Shown here in pieces: positions 1-7,202 of a DNA stretch of 64,000 nt (the first letter of the stretch is position 1; every line of letters starts with the position of its first letter). Below the pieces are notes generated by a model that saw nothing but the letters and a program-made list of their open reading frames with translations, did not search any database and was not told where the DNA came from. The stretch comes from an uncultured Christensenella sp. Its GTDB lineage: Bacteria > Bacillota > Clostridia > Christensenellales > Borkfalkiaceae. Position numbers and translations under genes: made by a program. The stretch is taken from the NCBI GenBank assembly GCA_910585595.1, contig CAJUET010000008.1, forward strand, positions 17,200 to 81,199, given 5' to 3'.

Positions 1-102
1 GAGGCGGACGAGATCGCGGGTTACTACGAGCAGTTCGGCGACAGACTGCCTGCGGAACTCAAAGAGAATCTCGAAACGTTGAAGAAAAACTGCGAAGAGT
101 AA
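1..102 (+). CDS. 3' end of an unidentified gene
   Basis: Only the last 33 codons are present; the reading frame is open from the first base and stops with TAA. The tail is charged and looks helical, rich in Glu, Lys and Leu, with NLETLKKNCEE at the extreme C-terminus. No family can be named from so little. A rho-independent hairpin 35 bases downstream closes the transcript, so this is the last gene of a unit that starts outside the window. Confidence 0.6.
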   Translation, partial: EADEIAGYYEQFGDRLPAELKENLETLKKNCEE

Positions 103-136
103 CGGTTTTGAACGAAAGGAATCGTCTGAACAGAAT

Positions 137-164
137 AAAAGCGCGGCTTCAAGTCGCGCTTTTT
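137..164 (+). terminator. intrinsic terminator
   Basis: AAAAGCGCG pairs with CGCGCTTTT across a 9-base loop and a T run follows. It ends the unit of the partial gene at 1-102. The flanking A run makes it potentially bidirectional, so it could also serve the convergent DeoR gene. Confidence 0.75.
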
Positions 165-214
165 GATTTTCAACGGTTCGGTTTGTTTACGCCGCGAAAG
201 GGCGTTCCGACGAT

Positions 215-973
215 TTACATTACGACGATATTCTTTTCCACAAACAGTTTCTTTATGTCGTCCGGGAAGTTCGCGTCGGTGATCAAGACGTCGATGTCGT
301 CCATGTGCGCAAAGGTATGCGGCATGATTTTGCCGATCTTGGAGCTGTCGAGCATCATATAGACTGCCTTTGCCCGCCGCTGCACTTCTTGCAGGAAATC
401 GGCTTCGATCTGCGAACCGCAAGAAAAGCCGCTTTCGGGGGTAAACGCGGAGGCGGAAATCACGGCGAGTTCGAAATTCGTGTTCTCGAAACAAATTCTC
501 GAAACGGCGGTCGCGGTAGACAAATTGTCCTTCAATACCTGTCCGCCGCACATGGTCACGTCGAAATTTTTCTTTTTTGCAAGTTCAACCGCCACGGCGA
601 GCCCGTTCGTAAATACGTGCAAATTAAAATCGGGCAATTCCTTCGCAAGGTACATACTCGTCGTGCCCCCGTCCATAAACAAACAGGAATTTTCCTCGAT
701 AAGGCTTGCCGCCTTGCGGGAAATCTGGATTTTTTCATCCGTGTGGATCGCAGTCTTTTTGGCGTACGCTTCGCCGGAAACTTTCTGCACTTCCTTGACC
801 GACATGGCTCCGCCGCGGATACGGATAATGCGCTGCTGCTGCTCCAAGAGCACGAGGTCGCGCCGAAGCGTCATTTGCGACACGTCGGGGAAGTGTTCTT
901 CGAGCTGTTCAAGCGACAGTTTGCCGCGTTTGTCTAAAAGATCGGCGATTTGATCGATACGTTCTCTTTTCAT
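215..973 (-). CDS. DeoR-family transcriptional regulator
   Basis: 252 aa. An N-terminal DeoR winged helix-turn-helix (about residues 4-57, with MTLRRDL as the recognition-helix signature) is followed by a DeoRC sensor domain (about 75-235) carrying DGGTTSMYLA near 101-110, TNGLAVAVE near 122-130 and DSSKIG near 209-214. Members usually repress sugar or nucleoside catabolic operons and respond to a phosphorylated sugar bound by the DeoRC domain. The ATG at 973 is preferred over an upstream in-frame ATG at 1063 because AAAGGAGAG lies just before it. No catabolic operon is adjacent, so the target is unknown. It has its own promoter at 1054-1082. Confidence 0.9.
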   Translation of the reverse strand: MKRERIDQIADLLDKRGKLSLEQLEEHFPDVSQMTLRRDLVLLEQQQRIIRIRGGAMSVKEVQKVSGEAYAKKTAIHTDEKIQISRKAASLIEENSCLFMDGGTTSMYLAKELPDFNLHVFTNGLAVAVELAKKKNFDVTMCGGQVLKDNLSTATAVSRICFENTNFELAVISASAFTPESGFSCGSQIEADFLQEVQRRAKAVYMMLDSSKIGKIMPHTFAHMDDIDVLITDANFPDDIKKLFVEKNIVVM

Positions 974-1053
974 ACATAACTCTCCTTTTTCGCAAACGCA
1001 TTTTCCGGTGCGCGCGTAAATTGTTTTGATAAGCAACGGTTCGACTATGTTAA

Positions 1054-1082
1054 ATTGTAACATATTTTTTGTGAAAAAGCAA
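1054..1082 (-). promoter_or_regulatory. sigma-A promoter of the DeoR gene
   Basis: On the minus strand TTGCTT and TACAAT are separated by 17 bases; TG precedes the -10 (TGTTACAAT). The start codon at 973 lies about 75 bases below the predicted start point. Confidence 0.6.
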
Positions 1083-1243
1083 ATAAATATTCAATAAACT
1101 TTGTGTTCCGATAAAGTGTTTTCTATTTTAAGTATTGTATATTGCAAAAAACGAACGTTTTTATAAGCCGGAAGCCCTTTTGTTTTTAAGCGGTTTTTTG
1201 TCGCGTCGCCATTTAAGTGTCAACGCAGGACTGTGAAATTTGC

Positions 1244-1272
1244 TTGCGTTTTGCGCCGAATCGTGTTACAAT
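1244..1272 (+). promoter_or_regulatory. sigma-A promoter giving a nearly leaderless mRNA
   Basis: TTGCGT, 17 bases, TACAAT, with the extended element TGTTACAAT. Only 10 bases separate the -10 from the ATG at 1283, so transcription should start 3-5 bases before the start codon. Confidence 0.6.
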
Positions 1273-1282
1273 ATCCCCGATT

Positions 1283-1930
1283 ATGGAAAAGCAATATCTT
1301 ACTTCTCTCGACGAATATTTTTGCGCGCAGTATTCCGACTACGTCAAACTCAGCGCGCTCGCTTCTTACTCGATGCCCGACGTGCTTTCGGTCGGCGCAG
1401 ACGGGAATATCGAACGAAAAAGTTCTGAAATCATGCGGCTTTGCCATCAGAAAAACAGGGAAGAGGTGCTTGCCGAATTTAAGGAAAAGCTCGTCGATAC
1501 CGAGTTTACGTTCAGCTTTGCGTACCGCCCCTTCCGCGACCGTATGCGCGATCCTTTCCGCAAGTATACGTTCGCCAAAGTTCTGCCGGACGCGCTTGCA
1601 CATGCGGGCGAAACTGCGGAGAGCGCAGGCGAAAAACTGGATATTTTGCCTAAAATTTGGAAAAAAATCGTAAAGGGGAAGCTCTATCCCGAAAAGAATA
1701 CTGTGCTCGCGCTTGCGCTTGTCACCGCAATGAAGCAGGCGGACGTGAACAATCTCTTCAATGTAATGGGTTATTCCTTTGAAAAAGAGCGCGTGCGCGA
1801 CGTGGTGTGCGAATATCTTTTGACGAACGGGGTGTTTAACGAAGAAATGCGCGACGCGTGCCTTGCCGAGTATAAAATCACCAACCTTCCCATTAAAAGA
1901 AAGGAGAGCGGAAGCGGCGCACAGGCATAA
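1283..1930 (+). CDS. hypothetical helical (HTH-like) protein
   Basis: 215 aa. The second half (about residues 105-205) resembles a small helical, HTH-like domain common in Bacillota, often fused to macro or other sensor domains: a xxIWKKIVKGKLYPEKNT segment, then helices with ALALVTAMK and NLFNVMGYSF, then a DVVCEYLLTNGVFN helix. The resemblance is from memory, not a search. No catalytic motif is seen. The ATG at 1283 is preferred to one at 1217 because the promoter at 1244-1272 lies between them; no ribosome site precedes it, which fits a leaderless message. It ends 17 bases before cysS and may be cotranscribed with cysS-alaS. Confidence 0.6.
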   Translation: MEKQYLTSLDEYFCAQYSDYVKLSALASYSMPDVLSVGADGNIERKSSEIMRLCHQKNREEVLAEFKEKLVDTEFTFSFAYRPFRDRMRDPFRKYTFAKVLPDALAHAGETAESAGEKLDILPKIWKKIVKGKLYPEKNTVLALALVTAMKQADVNNLFNVMGYSFEKERVRDVVCEYLLTNGVFNEEMRDACLAEYKITNLPIKRKESGSGAQA

Positions 1931-1947
1931 AATAAGAAGGGGCTTTT

Positions 1948-3333
1948 ATGAGAATTTATAATTCGCTTACGAGAAGAAAGGAAGAGTTTACGCCGCTCGA
2001 AGCGGGCAAGGTAAAAATGTATGCCTGCGGGATAACCGTTTCGGGCGAGGCGCATATCGGGCACGCCTATCAGGCGATCGTGTACGATCTCTTCCGCAAG
2101 TTTTTGCAGAAGCAGGGCTACGAGGTGACTTACGCCCGCAATTATACGGACGTCGACGATAAGATCATTGCGCGGGCAAAGGAAGCGAACGTTCCCGCCG
2201 ACGAGTACGCCGCAGAGATGATCGGGAATATCAACGCGGTCATGCGCCGCGCCGAAATCGACGAGCCGGACCTGTGGCTCAAAGCGACGGACAATATCAA
2301 AAACATCGTCTCTTTCATCGAAGAGCTCGTCGAAAAGGGGCACGCCTATCCCGCGGGAAACGGCGACGTGTACTTCGACGTGGACAGTTACCCCGCCTAC
2401 GGACAGCTTTCGGGCAGAAGCGCGGACGAGAGTTTGGACGGCGTGCGCGTGGAGAACGATACGGCGAAAAAGAACGCCTACGACTTTGCGCTTTGGAAGG
2501 CGGCGAAGGAGGGTGAGATCTGTTGGGAGTCCCCGTGGGGAAAGGGCAGACCGGGCTGGCATATCGAGTGTTCCGCTATGAACCGCGCGGCGTTCGGCGA
2601 TCAGATCGACATTCACGGCGGCGGAAGAGATTTGATTTTCCCGCACCACGAAAACGAGATCGCGCAGAGCGAGAGCCTTACGGGCAAGCGGTTTGCGCAG
2701 TATTGGACGCATAACGGACTTATCAAAGTCAACGGTCAGAAGATGAGCAAGTCCTTAGGTAACTCTCTTTTGCTGAGCGATTTGATGGATTCCTACTCCC
2801 CCGACGCGTTGAAGTTCGCGCTGCTTTCCAACAATTACAGGGGGGATCTGAATATTACGGATTCGCTCTTCCCCGAGGCGGAGGCCCATGTGTCAAAATT
2901 TTACGCGCTTATTTCCGAGGCGGAAAAGACCTTCCCGAACGAGACGGGAAAGGAAGCGGAAATCGATAAAAAGTTTGACAGGGACATGAGCGACGACTTT
3001 AATACGGCGCTTGCGCTCTCCGATCTCTTCGGATATTTCAAAGAAGTTTCAAGGCTGCTTGCCGAAAAAAATCCGCGCGCAAGGCGTATCACCAATCAGA
3101 TCAGAGAGACCTATTCGCTGTTGGGGCTTTTCAAAAGGGACGCGGAAGAGTACCTGAAAAAGTACGCGCCGCGCGACGAACTCCCCGCGGAGGTGATTGC
3201 GATCGCCGAGGAACGCAAACAGGCCCGTGCCCAAAAGAATTGGGCGAAGAGCGACGATCTCCGCGACAAAATCAAGGAACTCGGCTATGCCGTGAAAGAT
3301 ACCAAAGAAGGGTATGAGATTTCGAAGTTATAA
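1948..3333 (+). CDS. cysS: cysteinyl-tRNA synthetase
   Basis: 461 aa, the usual length. This class I synthetase activates Cys and charges tRNA-Cys in the cytosol. Zinc ligands are at the expected places: C27, C208, H233 and E237 (E. coli 28/209/234/238). The HIGH-type motif is AHIGH near 35-39, the signature HGGGRDLIFPHHENE is at about 223-237, and KMSKS is at 265-269. The usual CGPTVY segment reads CGITVS here, a departure in an otherwise conserved loop. A DALR-type tRNA-binding region makes up the C-terminal third. AGAAGGGG precedes the ATG; alaS follows after 11 bases, so the two form an operon. No T-box leader is visible. Confidence 0.97.
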   Translation: MRIYNSLTRRKEEFTPLEAGKVKMYACGITVSGEAHIGHAYQAIVYDLFRKFLQKQGYEVTYARNYTDVDDKIIARAKEANVPADEYAAEMIGNINAVMRRAEIDEPDLWLKATDNIKNIVSFIEELVEKGHAYPAGNGDVYFDVDSYPAYGQLSGRSADESLDGVRVENDTAKKNAYDFALWKAAKEGEICWESPWGKGRPGWHIECSAMNRAAFGDQIDIHGGGRDLIFPHHENEIAQSESLTGKRFAQYWTHNGLIKVNGQKMSKSLGNSLLLSDLMDSYSPDALKFALLSNNYRGDLNITDSLFPEAEAHVSKFYALISEAEKTFPNETGKEAEIDKKFDRDMSDDFNTALALSDLFGYFKEVSRLLAEKNPRARRITNQIRETYSLLGLFKRDAEEYLKKYAPRDELPAEVIAIAEERKQARAQKNWAKSDDLRDKIKELGYAVKDTKEGYEISKL

Positions 3334-3344
3334 AGGAAAAGAGT

Positions 3345-5129
3345 ATGAAAATCACGTCAAAAGAATTACGCAGGAAGTGGATCGAATTTTATGAGAGCAA
3401 AGGACATACGAATATCGGCGCGGTCTCGTTGATCGGCGACGGTACGACGGGCGTCATGTTCAACGTAGCGGGAATGCAGCCCCTCATGCCCTATCTCTTA
3501 GGCAAGGCACATCCGAAAGGGAAACGTTTATGCAACGTACAGGGGTGTGTGCGGCTTATCGATATTGAATCGGTGGGCGACGCTTCGCACTTTACCTTTT
3601 TCGAAATGATGGGGAACTGGTCGCTCGGCGACTATTTCAAAAAAGAAAAAACCGCTTGGTCGTTTGAATTTTTAACGGAGGTGCTCGGTTTCGACAGGGA
3701 CAAGCTCCGCGTGACCGTATTCGAGGGCGACGGCGCCGCGCCCCGCGACGAGGAAACGGCGGCGCTTTTAAAAGACCTCGGCATTGCGCCGGAACATATC
3801 AGCTATCTTCCCAAAGAGGATAATTGGTGGGAGCTTGAAGGCACCGTCGGCACCCCCTGCGGACCGGATAACGAATGGTTCTATCCGCTCGGCGACGATT
3901 ATGTCGAAATCGGTAACGATGTGTATATGCAGTACAAAAAGACGGCGACGGGTTACGAACCGCTCGATAACAAAAACGTGGATACGGGCTTCGGATTCGA
4001 CAGAATGCTGCTCTTTCTGAACGGACTTTCGGACGGGTACGAAACCGACCTCTTCGCCTCTGCAATCCGCAAGCTTGAAGACCTTTCGGCAAAGCGTTAC
4101 GGGGCGGACAAAGAGGATACGCGCGCCATGCGTATCGTTGCAGACCATACCCGTACCTCGGTCATGCTCATCGGCGACGCGAACGGAATCCTTCCCTCCA
4201 ACGTAGGCGCGGGCTATATCCTCCGCCGCCTTATCCGCCGCGCGGTTCGCTATTGCAGAAAGCTCGGCGTGGACAGCGGCGCGCTTTTGAGTCTTGCGAA
4301 AATATTTATCGAGGAAGTCTATCCCGAGGCGTATCCCCTTCTTCTCGAAAGAGAGGCGTATATCCTCGACGAACTCAAAAAGGAGACGGATCGGTTCGAG
4401 GCGACGCTTGAAAAGGGCATGAAGGAATTCGAAAAATGCGTGCAGGGGATCGCGCGTAAAAACGAGTTTATGAAAAAGAGCGATCCCGACTATCGGGATG
4501 AAACGGTCATCGGCGGCAAGCAGGCGTTCCACCTTTACGATACCTACGGCTTCCCCGCGGAACTTACCGAGGAACTTGCGGCGGAGCGCGGACTGAGCGT
4601 GGACAAAGAGGGGTTCGGGCTGTGTTTTAAGGAACATCAGGAAAAGAGCCGTGCGCTCGAAAAGGGACAGGCGAAGGGCGGGCTTGAAAGCCGTTCGGAT
4701 CAGGCGGTCAGATATCATACCGCGACCCACCTTTTGAACGCCGCCTTGAAAAAAGTGCTCTCGCCCGACTGCAACCAAAAGGGGAGCAATATCAACGACG
4801 AAAGAATGCGCTTCGATTTTAATTTCGACAGACCCATGACCGAGGACGAGATCAGTCAAGTCGAAAATCTCGTCAACGAAAAGATCAAAGAGGATATTCC
4901 CGTCGTCTATCGGGAAATGAGCTTGGAAGAGGCGCGTAAAGAGAATTTCGTGGGCGTTTTCGACAGTAAGTACGGCGAAACGGTAAAGACCTATTCGATC
5001 GGGGAATTTTCAAAAGAGATGTGCGGGGGGCCTCACGCAAAGAGTACGGGCGAACTCGGGCGTTTCAGAATCGTCAAAGAGCAGTCCTCTTCGGCGGGCG
5101 TGAGAAGGATCAAAGCGGTATTGGAGTAA
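3345..5129 (+). CDS. alaS: alanyl-tRNA synthetase, compact form without C-Ala domain
   Basis: 594 aa against roughly 870-880 for the standard enzyme. The class II aminoacylation domain is complete at the N-terminus (ASHFTFFEMMGNWSLGDYF as motif 2 region; GFGFDRMLLFLNG; ILRRLIRRAVRY). The editing centre that clears Ser/Gly from tRNA-Ala is present: HTATH near 458-462 and CGGPH near 560-564 give the four metal-site residues. The protein stops immediately after the editing domain (GVRRIKAVLE), so the coiled coil and C-Ala/DHHA1 domain are missing. It is not a truncation by mutation: a terminator follows the stop. Compact AlaRS of this plan are known from reduced genomes. A second, full-length alaS elsewhere cannot be excluded. 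Confidence 0.95.
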   Translation: MKITSKELRRKWIEFYESKGHTNIGAVSLIGDGTTGVMFNVAGMQPLMPYLLGKAHPKGKRLCNVQGCVRLIDIESVGDASHFTFFEMMGNWSLGDYFKKEKTAWSFEFLTEVLGFDRDKLRVTVFEGDGAAPRDEETAALLKDLGIAPEHISYLPKEDNWWELEGTVGTPCGPDNEWFYPLGDDYVEIGNDVYMQYKKTATGYEPLDNKNVDTGFGFDRMLLFLNGLSDGYETDLFASAIRKLEDLSAKRYGADKEDTRAMRIVADHTRTSVMLIGDANGILPSNVGAGYILRRLIRRAVRYCRKLGVDSGALLSLAKIFIEEVYPEAYPLLLEREAYILDELKKETDRFEATLEKGMKEFEKCVQGIARKNEFMKKSDPDYRDETVIGGKQAFHLYDTYGFPAELTEELAAERGLSVDKEGFGLCFKEHQEKSRALEKGQAKGGLESRSDQAVRYHTATHLLNAALKKVLSPDCNQKGSNINDERMRFDFNFDRPMTEDEISQVENLVNEKIKEDIPVVYREMSLEEARKENFVGVFDSKYGETVKTYSIGEFSKEMCGGPHAKSTGELGRFRIVKEQSSSAGVRRIKAVLE

Positions 5130-5130
5130 G

Positions 5131-5160
5131 AAAAAGGAGCTTCTTGCGAAGCTCCTTTTT
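5131..5160 (+). terminator. intrinsic terminator after alaS
   Basis: AAAAAGGAGCTT and AAGCTCCTTTTT form a 12-bp stem starting two bases after the alaS stop codon, followed by C and then unrelated sequence. It separates the synthetase operon from rplM-rpsI. Confidence 0.85.
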
Positions 5161-5390
5161 CAGTCTACGATATTATTGCCGCGGAACGGCGAACTGACCC
5201 GTAAACCATTTATAAAGGTATAAGCGAAAATTTCCATACGGTGCAGGTACGCCGTAAAACAATGAAATCAATTTGCGATACTTTATATTTAACGTTAAAA
5301 TAAGATTCGCGAAAAGCGGAAGCCGAATTAAGGCTTTCTAAATTTTTATAAAATTCCTGAAAAAATCTTAAAATGGCAACTCAAAACCGC
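5161..5390. other. intergenic stretch without recognisable gene
   Basis: About 230 bases between the alaS terminator and the rplM promoter. I see no open frame with a ribosome site, no RNA motif I can name and no repeat. The part nearest rplM is A/T-rich, as expected for an UP-element region of a strong ribosomal promoter. Confidence 0.4.
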
Positions 5391-5419
5391 TTGACGGAAA
5401 TTTGATATAAGCCTATAAT
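5391..5419 (+). promoter_or_regulatory. strong sigma-A promoter of rplM-rpsI
   Basis: TTGACG, 17 bases, TATAAT: the closest match to consensus in the window, with an A/T-rich upstream flank. The predicted start is near 5426, so the first in-frame ATG at 5418 lies upstream of the transcript, supporting 5493 as the true rplM start. Confidence 0.85.
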
Positions 5420-5425
5420 GAAAAA

Positions 5426-5492
5426 GCGTGATACGGAAAAGCCCCTTTCCCACTGGGCTTACCCTCATGCGAAACAAGTAAGGAGTAAGACT
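5426..5492 (+). promoter_or_regulatory. rplM leader, possible L13 autoregulatory element
   Basis: The 67-base leader contains a hairpin, AAGCCC pairing with GGGCTT across ten bases, directly above the ribosome site. Bacillota rplM-rpsI mRNAs often carry an L13 leader that the protein binds to repress its own synthesis. The position fits; whether the fold matches the known L13 leader is untested. Confidence 0.35.
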
Positions 5493-5924
5493 ATGAAAAC
5501 CTACATGGCTCACGCCGAGACGGTAGAAAGAAAATGGTACGTCGTAGACGCGACGGGGATCCCGCTCGGAAGACTCGCTTCCAAGGTGGCTTCCGTTTTG
5601 AGAGGGAAGAACAAACCCACCTTTACGCCCAACGTAGATACGGGGGATTTCGTGATCGTTATCAACAGCGATAAGGCGATCCTCACGGGCAAAAAATACG
5701 AAGACAAGTATTACCGTTATCACACCGGTTACATCGGCGGTCTCAAAGAAATATCCTACGGCAAGCTGATGGCGGAACGGAGTGATCTTGCGGTTTACGA
5801 AGCCGTCAAGGGAATGCTTCCCAAAAACTCTCTCGGCAGAAAGATGATTAAAAAGCTGCGCGTCTTTAAGGGTGCGGAGCACAATCATGCGGCGCAGAAG
5901 CCCGAAGAGCTTAAATTATTTTAA
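5493..5924 (+). CDS. rplM: 50S ribosomal protein L13
   Basis: 143 aa, normal for L13, an early assembly protein of the large subunit. Family features run throughout: KWYVVDATGIPLGRLAS near 16-32, a VLRGKNKPTFTPNVD segment, then KAILTGKKYEDKYYRYHTGY and ML P KNSLGRKM-type C-terminal signature, ending in the usual H-A-A-Q-K-P-E. The start is placed at the ATG preceded by AAGGAG rather than 25 codons upstream, where the ORF would begin inside the promoter. rpsI follows after 12 bases. Confidence 0.97.
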   Translation: MKTYMAHAETVERKWYVVDATGIPLGRLASKVASVLRGKNKPTFTPNVDTGDFVIVINSDKAILTGKKYEDKYYRYHTGYIGGLKEISYGKLMAERSDLAVYEAVKGMLPKNSLGRKMIKKLRVFKGAEHNHAAQKPEELKLF

Positions 5925-5936
5925 GGAGTAAAGACC

Positions 5937-6350
5937 ATGGCGAAAACGAATCTGAAAAAGAAAATACAGTTTTGGGGCACGGGCAGACGGAAAAAGGCGA
6001 TCGCCCGCGTGCGTCTCGTTCCCGCAGGCAGCGGCGCGATCATCATCAACGACCGCGCGCTCGAAGAGTATTTCCCGATGGGAACTCTGCAATATATCGT
6101 AAAACAGCCCTTGAACGAGGTCGGAGCGGAAGGCAAGTACGACGTGCTCGTAAACGTTGCCGGCGGCGGATATACGGGACAGGCGGGCGCGATTAAACTC
6201 GGCATTGCCCGTGCGCTTCTCGAAGCGGAGCCCGATTCCCGTCCCGCGCTCAAAAAAGCGGGCTTCTTGACGCGCGACCCCCGCGCAAAGGAACGCAAAA
6301 AATACGGTCTCAAAAAGGCGCGTCGCGCTCCTCAGTTCTCCAAGAGATAA
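5937..6350 (+). CDS. rpsI: 30S ribosomal protein S9
   Basis: 137 aa. S9 lines the head of the small subunit; its C-terminal tail reaches the P-site tRNA. Seen here: GTGRRKKAIARVRL near 15-28, GGGYTGQAGAIKLGIARAL in the middle, the DPRAKERKKYG segment and the universally conserved C-terminal SKR. AAGGAG precedes the ATG. It forms the standard two-gene unit with rplM and is followed by a terminator. Confidence 0.97.
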   Translation: MAKTNLKKKIQFWGTGRRKKAIARVRLVPAGSGAIIINDRALEEYFPMGTLQYIVKQPLNEVGAEGKYDVLVNVAGGGYTGQAGAIKLGIARALLEAEPDSRPALKKAGFLTRDPRAKERKKYGLKKARRAPQFSKR

Positions 6351-6365
6351 GTTTATCGAAATCGG

Positions 6366-6393
6366 AAATCGGTTGCCTTTGCAACCGATTTTT
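6366..6393 (+). terminator. intrinsic terminator after rpsI
   Basis: AAATCGGTTGC and GCAACCGATTT pair around a CTTT loop, followed by T residues. It lies only 16 bases before the next start codon, so the next gene either depends on read-through or has a promoter hidden in rpsI. Confidence 0.85.
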
Positions 6394-6408
6394 CATAAGG
6401 AGTTTTTT

Positions 6409-7038
6409 ATGCCGGAATGTGAAAATTGCGGAAAAGAGTTCGAAGGTAATTTTTGCCCCTCCTGTGGGACAAAAGCAGGGACTGCCGAAGAAAAAAAGTT
6501 TCTGAACGAAACAAGGATCGATTTGAATTACAATCTGCGTATGACCGATAATATGGCGGGCAAAAAAAGCCAAATATTGCTGATCGTTGCGGCGCTGTGT
6601 CTGTTGGTATGCGGCGGCGTGTTTCTCGCGCTCGAATTGACTTTGTTTAAAAACAGCGAGCCTGATTTTATTTTTCAGATTTTCCTATTGACGTTCGGCG
6701 CCGTTCTGCTTGTTTTTGCGCTCGCGTTCCGTCCGCTCGTGAAAATGCTGCTCAAAAAGAATATGCAGGGCAAGGAATCGATCAACTCGTATACTTTCAC
6801 CGAAGCGGGGTACGAGGTCGTCACGAAATTAAACGACGGCACCGAGAGCAAGGCTTCGGGCGGATACGCCGCGTTTACAGAGGCAAGGGAGTACAGGGAT
6901 ATGTGGCTATTATATCTCAACAAAGCGACGGTGTTTTCTGTGGATAAAGCGGGCATGACGGAGGGCACGGTCGAAGATCTTTCCGCACTGTTTATGCGCA
7001 ATATGGGCGCGCGCTACAAAGTTCGTTGCAGCAAATAA
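6409..7038 (+). CDS. zinc-ribbon membrane protein with YcxB-like C-terminus
   Basis: 209 aa. Residues 1-25 hold a short zinc ribbon, CENCGKEF then CPSCG. Two membrane helices follow (about 52-75 and 84-106). The cytoplasmic C-terminal half, with NSYTFTEAGYEVVTK and an alternating strand pattern, resembles the YcxB-like/PH-like domain found on many Bacillota membrane proteins. Function is unknown. AAGGAG lies eight bases before the ATG. It stands alone between two terminators, so it is probably a single-gene unit. Confidence 0.7.
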   Translation: MPECENCGKEFEGNFCPSCGTKAGTAEEKKFLNETRIDLNYNLRMTDNMAGKKSQILLIVAALCLLVCGGVFLALELTLFKNSEPDFIFQIFLLTFGAVLLVFALAFRPLVKMLLKKNMQGKESINSYTFTEAGYEVVTKLNDGTESKASGGYAAFTEAREYRDMWLLYLNKATVFSVDKAGMTEGTVEDLSALFMRNMGARYKVRCSK

Positions 7039-7052
7039 ATTTAAGAAAAGCG

Positions 7053-7083
7053 AAATTCCCGACCGTTGCGTCGGGAATTTTTT
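7053..7083 (+). terminator. intrinsic terminator
   Basis: AAATTCCCGAC pairs with GTCGGGAATTT around a CGTTGC loop, followed by six T. It ends the zinc-ribbon protein gene. Confidence 0.85.
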
Positions 7084-7134
7084 ATGCGATTTGCAAAACT
7101 TTTATATAATTTCAAAAAATTTTCTTTAAAGGGC

Positions 7135-7163
7135 TTGTATTTTTTCACCAAATATTGTAAAAT
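7135..7163 (+). promoter_or_regulatory. promoter of ppdK
   Basis: TTGTAT, 17 bases, TAAAAT. The predicted leader is about 33 bases and includes the AGGAGG ribosome site. A/T-rich sequence lies upstream. Confidence 0.6.
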
Positions 7164-7202
7164 GATTTTTGGCAAAGAAAGTTAATTTCAGGAGGATAAT
7201 TC

